In this document: positions 1 through 8,000 of the stretch, piece after piece
How positions within the stretch are numbered: position 1 is the stretch's first letter
How the letters are laid out: each line of letters begins with the position of its first letter
NCBI GenBank assembly: GCA_000226015.1
Contig: JH154974.1
Span: 36,854 to 59,487 of the forward strand
Origin: Mnemiopsis leidyi
Lineage: Eukaryota > Ctenophora > Tentaculata > Lobata > Bolinopsidae
DNA length: 22,634 nt
Direction of reading: 5' to 3'
Notes under the pieces: model-generated
The model's input: the letters and a program-made list of their open reading frames with translations, nothing else
Told to the model about the DNA's origin: nothing
The model's database searches: none
Translations under genes and position numbers: made by a program

Positions 1-290
<290 letters not shown>

Positions 291-338
291 AGGAGAAAAC
301 ATGTAACATAACCAATAAGAACTTAAAATGGCGTGTAC

Positions 339-2983
339 CTTGCAGACTTTAATTATTTTTTCCAGAGTGGCAAGATTCGGATGAGTTTCAATGAGACAAA
401 CGTAAGTCTTGGCCCAAAACTCTTCCTTCTTTGAATCGTTTGAGCATCTGAAGACAAAAGTAAGTTTAATCATGTGTTTTGCTCACCACACACGGGTATA
501 CCTTTTTCATGAAAGATTGGTATGCAATCTTTTCACAGTACAATTATCAATAATTGAGGAGATTTATCAGAAACTAATAAAGTCTCAAACAAATTATAAG
601 GAGGTATGTTTAAATTATCTACAGGGCCGTGAAGGGATCCCAAATATTCTTAAGCATAGATGTCTTACCCTACCTGTTTTCGAAATTTTCCACCATACTA
701 ATCAGGTCATCTTTATCACTTTCTGAAGATATCTTTATCAGTTTGCGATATCCTATTGCGAGTTTAATCGCTGTCTCTTCAGAGAGATCATCTTCAGATG
801 TGCTTCCAGGTTTAACAAAGTAGCTGAAATAGTAGTTATTTACTGTCGAAACTTGTGAGGAGTACAGAAAGTGTATTGTTATACTTTCAGAATGGTAACC
901 ACCGATAAAAATTAAAGGGATGAAATAATTAGTTCAACAATCAACCTAATTACGTCTTCGATGAAGCCTTTGTCTCTGATAAGGTGGGAATATCTTAAAG
1001 CTTTACTCATGCAAACTTTCTCGTTTTCTTTGTCGTTCAGCTCAATACACTTTTGCGCAAGCCCGTACCTTAGGGAGTAAGTAAATGATAAGGCTTGAAG
1101 AAGTTTAAAACGAATATCAATATTAAAAACCACTTAAAGTCTCAGGACAGTTAAAAAGTAAAGTCCATCATACTAAAGCTGGAAACTAACCATTTGAGAG
1201 GGTCTCTAGGCCAGAGATGTGCGGACACGAGGCCATACTGAAGAGATTTGTACAAGTCGTTCTCCTCTTCAAATATAACTGACAAAGTCTCGTAGGGGGC
1301 AGGACTTTCGGGTATATTCCGGATAATCTGTCGGAACAAGAATGGAATTTTGACTTTGACTACGTTCCCAGGTAGTACTTTTAATATGATTCCAAGTTTT
1401 ATCTAATTCTATTGAACAGTCCTGATCTTATCAAAGCTTTCTGATTCTCGAGTTATCGTTACAGTATAGCTTATAATTTTGTATTTCGAATTTCTGAATC
1501 AGAGTGGAAAAAGAAAATTATGATTTGTACCTCAGAAATTCTATTTTCTTTAAATCAATTATAAGATAGTTCCAATCCAAAATACAAATACAAGTTCAAA
1601 GTCAAGCAACAGATTCACGTACAAGTACAAATGGTATACCTCTAGGCAGATATTAATGGCAGTTTTTCTGTCACCCTTCGCAACAGCGAGATTAGCTTCG
1701 CCCATCAGCAATTTGAACTCATCCGTTAATCTAATTAGAAATGAACAACTCAGGAATTACTGGAAAATTCGAAATCATCGTAAATTCATCCAATACACTT
1801 GCACACTGCAAAGTATTTTACCAACTGGAATTTTGAAATTGGACAACGCGCGTCAAACAAACTATAAAATATAAATCTACATACGACACCGAACCTGTTT
1901 GAGAACTCTATCCTCTCGAAGCGTCTTCCACGCTTGTTTCTCACAGCAAGCCTTGCTTCATCCTCCAGGACATTCTCGTTAAAGTTAACTTCCTCGCTAT
2001 CCAACCCTTCGTCTTCCTCGTCTGAGAGAAGTTTTAATACAAAACTTCCTAATTCCACAATCAATGACAATATTTCTTTACTTCAAGAGGATGAAATTCG
2101 ATTCAACTCGCTAGCATTGAATATAGAGAGAACACTGTCACATTGACAGCTAACAAATTTTATAAATACACGCATCCTAGCAAAGAGCTCTGATAAACTC
2201 CGAGGCCAATGAATTTGGTGGAATAGAACTTTGGTAATGCAATAAATTCTACTACTTCTTTGTCACAAATCAAAATTAATTAGCAACAAAAATCTTAGTG
2301 TTTTGTCAAATTCGGATTGCGTTAGTCCACTTTACGAATTATTGGCTAAATTATCATAAAAATTGGTATAAAATAATTTGCTTTCAGGTCTCAGTCAAGT
2401 TTGAGACCATTGGAAACCATTGAACCTACAAATTTTAGCTGTGGTCTTAGCTGGCTGTGTTTGCACCTAAAAGTGAAAACAAATGAAATTAAAAAGCCTA
2501 CGTTAATAATCCAAACCTGAATATTTTCCGTTTTGATCGTCTTCTAAACGGTCAGCCTCCTCCCCCTCGGGATCGACAATCTGGGAGTCCTGATCGTCCC
2601 ACTGGTCGTCTTCCCACAGTTGGTCATCCTCTTGGAAATCGTCCTCTACTTCCTCGTCATCATCTGGGAGGATGACTTGGCATTCATATTTATGTAGAAT
2701 AGAAACACTTTGGTAGGCTTACTATAATGATTAAACTTTATGTTCTCCAAAACTATGTAAAAATTTACAAATTTGTATTTAATCATATTTCCAATGAAGA
2801 GTGAAGGACTCAATTCCTCAATAAAACTATGATCAGTCTACCAAAAGTGAAACTCAACTCACCCTCAGGGGCGGTGTTTGTCTTCAGAGATTCCAATATT
2901 GACACGGGGTGATCAGATGATGCCAACACCTCTTCATTTTGCCCGGATGCCAACAGCTCTTGATTTTGCCCAGATGCCGACAT
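339..2983 (-). CDS. GTF3C3: General transcription factor 3C subunit 3 (TFIIIC102), 5' part, eight exons
   Basis: TPR-repeat subunit of TFIIIC, the factor that recognises A/B boxes and recruits TFIIIB for Pol III transcription in the nucleus. Coding exons: 2863-2983, 2517-2675, 1895-2048, 1640-1730, 1191-1327, 946-1068, 674-823 and 339-447. All are bounded by GT/AG in matching phases and together give 348 codons, continuing beyond the left edge. The start ATG is at 2983-2981. The N-terminus is very acidic (exons 2-3, runs such as PDDDEEVEDDFQEDD), as in the human protein. Exon 4 has KLLMGEANLAVAKGDRKTA, matching the human LMGEAN...ARGEREEA segment that opens the TPR array. Exon 5 (IIRNIPESPAPYETL, then SLQYGLVSAHLWP) and exon 6 (WYGLAQKCIELND, SKALRYS) match the next human TPRs. 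Exons 7 and 8 are supported by frame and splice sites more than by similarity. The introns in the window are short, apart from the microsatellite-bearing one at the left edge. Confidence 0.87.
2923..2976 (-). repeat. 27-bp tandem duplication coding in GTF3C3 exon 1
   Basis: Two adjacent 27-base units (2923-2949 and 2950-2976) differ at a few positions and encode ASGQNQELL and ASGQNEEVL directly after the initiator Met-Ser. The unit length is a multiple of three, so the frame is kept. It lengthens the low-complexity N-terminus of the protein and is likely to vary between individuals. Confidence 0.85.
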
Positions 2984-4838
2984 ATTATGATTTTTTTAAC
3001 ACGTTGTAAAAATTCTTCCTAGCCATGACAACTACAAAAGGATAGAATGGATTAGATTAAGAATTGAAACATAGACAATAGATTATTTTGATAACAAAAA
3101 TTTTAAACATTGTTAAACTTCATCCCAAGCACAGCATTTTAATTCCAATAATTGCCGCGGTTTATGACGAATCATTGATCAGCTACTGGATAAGGTTGAG
3201 GAGTTTTAAGGGAGCAGGTAGGATACTGTACGTGAATTTATAATAATGATCTCCTGAATTATTTTTAGATGTCGCTTCCAACGGTCATCGGGTTATACCG
3301 TTTTTGTAGTAACGTTCACTACAACAGTACGTGAAAATACTGACATTCTTATCAGGCATGTCGGAAAAAGCAACGTGATCTGCAGGGAAGGCCCTTGCGG
3401 CACGGAATCCACTAATCGAATCGAGTAAGTGACTATTCCGTTGAGTGCGCAAAATACCCAGAAAAACAAAAATGCTCCAGAGGTGCAAGGGTCAAGTTTT
3501 GTATACGAATCTTTGAGCGTGATTATGAGACGTGGTGCCTGACCTAGGGATATAGAAATATGAGAGTTGCTGCTCTAAATACTCATCCAATTATGGTCGC
3601 GGTATTTATTTCGACTCTTACTTACAATTACAAAATTCGTTTTTCATTTTTCTGAGATTTGGAGACAAGAATTTTCTGCATATAAATATAAATCCTACCG
3701 GAAATTCACCAGTTGTCTTTGTAAAAATATTAAAACATATTTCCCATGCGATTCTTGACGCTTCAGACCCACCTATTTGTTTTACACCGTCTCTTAATTA
3801 TTTGTGAATGACGGCTTTGATTTATTCATGTCACATTGGACCTACCTCGCAATTTGGTCTTGCAGTAATCACTATTACGGCATATGTAATGTTAATACGA
3901 GAGGTGCGATACGACGTATAGCCATAGGGATTTGATCTCGTGTGCTGATTGAGCGATTTGAGAGTTGAGATGCCAGATTGGAATGATGTGATCCGTTAGT
4001 TATAACTATAAATATACAACCAACGTGGTAACAATCATAGGCAGTAGGCACATACAAGCTGAATCTGAGAAAAAATTTGAAGTTGCAATGAGACCCAGTA
4101 CTTAGACGTAGGTATGTCCCGAAATAGGGAATAGACAACAGCAAGTTTTCACTACTTATCCTACAGTTAAGAAACTAAACTACCAATAAGGATAAGAGTA
4201 AAAAAACTGCACGTTTTTTTGCAAATTTTTGTCAATTTCTACCACAAAGTTTCGAAAATTTTAATCTCTCCAAGTGGTTGATTCTACCGAACATTTATAT
4301 TAAAACTGCAAGTGTGACGGGGGGATAATATGAGTGAAGGACTCATTAAAATATGTCGCTGTTCAGTGTGTGTCGCCACACAGTAAAAGAATCTATTTTC
4401 GATCAATCTTAGGACTGACGCTAAGGTTCGCACTTTCATGATGAAAGATTTTTTATCCATTCAGACCGAACTGTTCGGCCCGAAAACAGCACTAGTTAGT
4501 TTATGAAAATGAAATAAAGAATATTCTTTAATTTTAGGATAAACATTCAACACGACCTTGCATGTTGAAATTTTTCGCGTGGATTTGTTGCAAGTGAGAC
4601 ACGATGATTAGTTTAATAATATTTTAAATCAACTAAACCTGCAATGATCATGTTCACACTCAAATTACAAAACTTAGATTACCTCAACGATAGTTTTGTT
4701 GAAAGTGTTTCAACTGATGGTCTATTCGACCTTATTAATCAGTCGCAAAACTCAAAGCGTTAAGCGTGCCTCCAGCCAGAAAAGACACGTGGTTTTCAGA
4801 TTCCTTGTAATTTTAAGTTGAACATTTTCATTTTTCGG
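2984..4838. other. Gene-poor stretch between GTF3C3 and the TAMM41 3' side
   Basis: About 1.85 kb of mostly AT-rich sequence upstream of GTF3C3. It should contain the GTF3C3 promoter and the 3' untranslated region of the TAMM41 side. Short minus-strand open frames at 3285-3488 and 3875-4144 show no recognisable domain and no supporting splice context. An AATAAA on the plus strand near 4514 has no gene in front of it. I see no RNA gene or clear repeat. Confidence 0.5.
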
Positions 4839-5018
4839 CTATAGGTCTGATGATTCGGATTCCTCGCCAAGTTTTACGTCAAAATACTGGTCTAACTTTT
4901 CTTCTAGCTCAAAGTTGAAATTTAAGGTGGGTATCGGGAGACGGGTCGTATACCAAATATAGTCTCGAGGTCCAAAAATGTTTGGGGTAAGTGTCTTTTC
5001 TGGGGTGGTTTCTACCAC
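4839..5018 (-). CDS. Unrecognised terminal-type coding exon just 3' of TAMM41
   Basis: A 59-codon open frame bounded on its 5' side by an AG acceptor (5020-5019, in CGATATTAG) and ending with TAG at 4841-4839. The predicted peptide has a coding-like composition, with a mixed hydrophobic and aromatic core (PNIFGPRDYIWYTTRLPIP) followed by an acidic tail (EEKLDQYFDVKLGEESESS). It begins 46 bases after the TAMM41 stop on the same strand. If TAMM41 were spliced from a weak donor at GGT/GTGTAA (intron 5019-5070, 52 nt), the frame would join in phase and replace the last two codons with this exon. It could therefore be an alternative C-terminus of TAMM41, an exon of another gene, or chance. I recognise no family. 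Confidence 0.4.
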   Translation of the reverse strand: MVETTPEKTLTPNIFGPRDYIWYTTRLPIPTLNFNFELEEKLDQYFDVKLGEESESSDL

Positions 5019-5064
5019 CTAATATCGGTCCTGATTCTCACGATATTAACGAAGAAGTCCTTCT

Positions 5065-8000
5065 TTACACACCAACTTTACTTTGATAATTTTTTTGTCG
5101 GTACACTATGTACAAGAACCCCGACATGATTATAACAAACGATAGACCAACGTTTTTTCGAAAATCTGGGTTTTTGCTGCTAACGTTATATCTGTATACA
5201 GTGTACTCCGTTGACATAAGCTGCGCTTCTCTGTTCGTTAAAGATAACTCATCTGAGGAAGTTGATTTTGTGATAGCAACTGATTTTGGGTTGGCCTTTT
5301 TTAATTTGGCCTTGCTATACTTGAACGATTTAAAAAGTCCAGCAGTTAAGACTCCTTTGAACGACTGAACAACTGAGGGCATAAAAAGGATTTTTTTAAT
5401 CTGCTCCTCGGTGTACCGATAATCGCCGACAGCGACTTTCCGTAAAAGTTGGTGTTTAGTGTCTATTCTTTCGTCGAAGTTAAAAGTTCGGGAATGCGGC
5501 TGAGATCCGTCTTCAGGGACGTACAGCAGCTTTGGGGGCAGCAGTTTTTCCATAACCCTCAGATTTTTCTCCGTTTTAGCTGCCTGGCAGTATCCGTAAT
5601 CGGTTCTTTCGATAAACGGAGATTCATCGATAATGGATTTGTACAAGTTTCTGAAATGTTCCACGTTTGGCTCCACAATATTTCTGACCTTGTTGGGGTT
5701 CTCCACTTTAAACACAGATCTGACATCGCCACAGTAGGAAATATTGCAGATAACGCTGAATAGTTGAATATCGCTGAATCGTTCCGGCAGGAATAACAGG
5801 GCCGTGTGCAATGCTGACCTGGGTGATAGGTTATGTCATTCATGTGGCCTGATTGTAGGTCTGTTTGTAAGTGAGTCTGTTTGTCTGTGCTACTCATGTA
5901 GGATTGTCTGTTGCTCTGCCCGTTTATTTACAGGACCTGCAGATGCTATAGGTATTTTGCACTCATTATGATCAATTCTTTAAAAACTATAACTCGTAAG
6001 AAAACAGCCAATGATGGCCACGCCAATCCTCCGGAGGGGAAGTGTCCCCTACAGCAAAGTGTTGAAGTTTCCCTGCAGTAAAATGTCAAAGTTCCCTACA
6101 GCAAAAGTTTCCCAGAGCAAAGTGTCGAGGTCAGGGGGGAGGTGGGTCAACATATATTTTTTTGTTTTTTTTAAAATCTACTTTCCCATTTAAAAAAGGA
6201 AAAAAAAGACACAAAAAACAAACAAAAAACAAAAACAAAAATAAAACAAGAAAAAAAGATAAAAGAAATATGGTTGGGACTTGTCGTTTTGATTGATATT
6301 TGAGTAAATTTTGAGCACTGATTTTATTATTCTTCATTGATTGAATGATAATCGATAGCTAAGTTTCAAAGCGCTTGAAGTCTCAAGACTAAAACGATTC
6401 GCCTTTGCCTTGTCCACTCCACAGCCAGTGCAGTTTGATAGGTTGAAACTATTATATACACACAACGGCGGCTTTTCCATATCATTACTTCGAGGAAAGA
6501 AAACAGAGAGCTTAGCATTGAGAAATATTAACCATTAATTTTCATATCCGAAAATTTACGTCTATAACAACATATTTAGAAAGATGTACCTAAAATCTAC
6601 ATGCTTACCTAAGACTGCGAACTAACATATACATGTCTAGGACAATTACAGTAGATGGGACACAAGTATAACGCTAGGTAAGATATCTTTTACCTGAACG
6701 GAAACTACATAAAATTATAATATAATGATATGTTTTGAAATGTATAATTTGTGATCTTCACTTTATTTGGTTTTTTATTTTATTGTTTTAAATTGTTTTA
6801 TTTATTTGTTTTATGTTTTTTGCTTTGTTTGTTTTGTAGTTTTATTTGTTTTTTTGCAATATTTGCTTTTTCTGTTTTTTGTTTCTGTTTTTTTGTTTTT
6901 TGTCCTTTCTGACTTTTTTCAAAAATCCACTTTCCCATATACAAAAATGTTGACCCCTCCAGTCAGTACCAGCAAAATCAAGATCATAGAAGTTTGGATC
7001 AACGATGTTTTAGAATGTGGCAAAAATTTCCATGCAACCCTTAAAATTATTAAGGCTCCACAAAAACTTTGAGAAACTTTCCAATCCTTTTCAGACTGAT
7101 AAAAGGTCTTAGCCACAAAACAAAGTACAAAAACGTGAGCTTCGTCATATCCCCGTTACTAAGCTTCCTTTCAATGCATGGCATATCTCCAAATTCTTCT
7201 AATCAGTAAGTATATTAATTTTTTATCTCATATCTCCACGAAATCCAGGATAACGTCCAATTTTTGAGTGAAAATCAGATGGTTTTCCGGATTTCGCGGA
7301 ACCAACAAAAATTCTCTGATATTGGCTGGCTATCATGGAGGATATAAATAGGATGTTCTGCGGAACTGTACTATTCTTGATCTATCTGATTGTCGAAACG
7401 CGGCAAAATTTGAATATCACTAAATCAGCGCAATATTCCAGCATTTTGAAGACATTCTTAATAACAATGGCTACTCGCATTTTACGGTTAACTAAACCAA
7501 TCAAATCTTTTAAGTCTTGCATCAACGAATAATTTTACTATAGATCATATTCTACAAGGTGGACTAGAAAAATTCCGATGTTGTTTCATCAAATATAGTT
7601 CTTCACTTCTGATTGAAAATTTGGATAACACTTTTAGTGATGACAGGTGTTATACCTTTTGAAATATTGCAGAACAGTGTCAAATTTGTTACAAAAAATA
7701 TGCTTACATACCTTATAGTCCTATTCATAACAAAGATTTCCCTAGAGTTGTCTATTGTGGTTTTAAAAATAAGTCTTTCATCTAGTCAATGAGACAAGGG
7801 TCCCGTGGTGCTATCGCATATATCTCAACTCAGTACCCCTTAAATTTACGAGTAATAGCCTAATAGATATCTCTTTTTTCGCAGACGGTTCCATCGTGCT
7901 AAGCCAATCTTTATTTGGAACTGATATACTTTCTTTCCCTGAAATTCTCAAGCAAAAGCGTCAAATGGAATGCTGAATGGGAGCCATCTATTAAACCGCA

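Noticed and set aside
3875..4144. 89-codon minus-strand frame between GTF3C3 and TAMM41
   Set aside because: No recognisable motif, no signal or membrane pattern, and no flanking splice structure.
5108..5763. Plus-strand frames of 86 and 104 codons
   Set aside because: They are shadows of TAMM41 exon 3.
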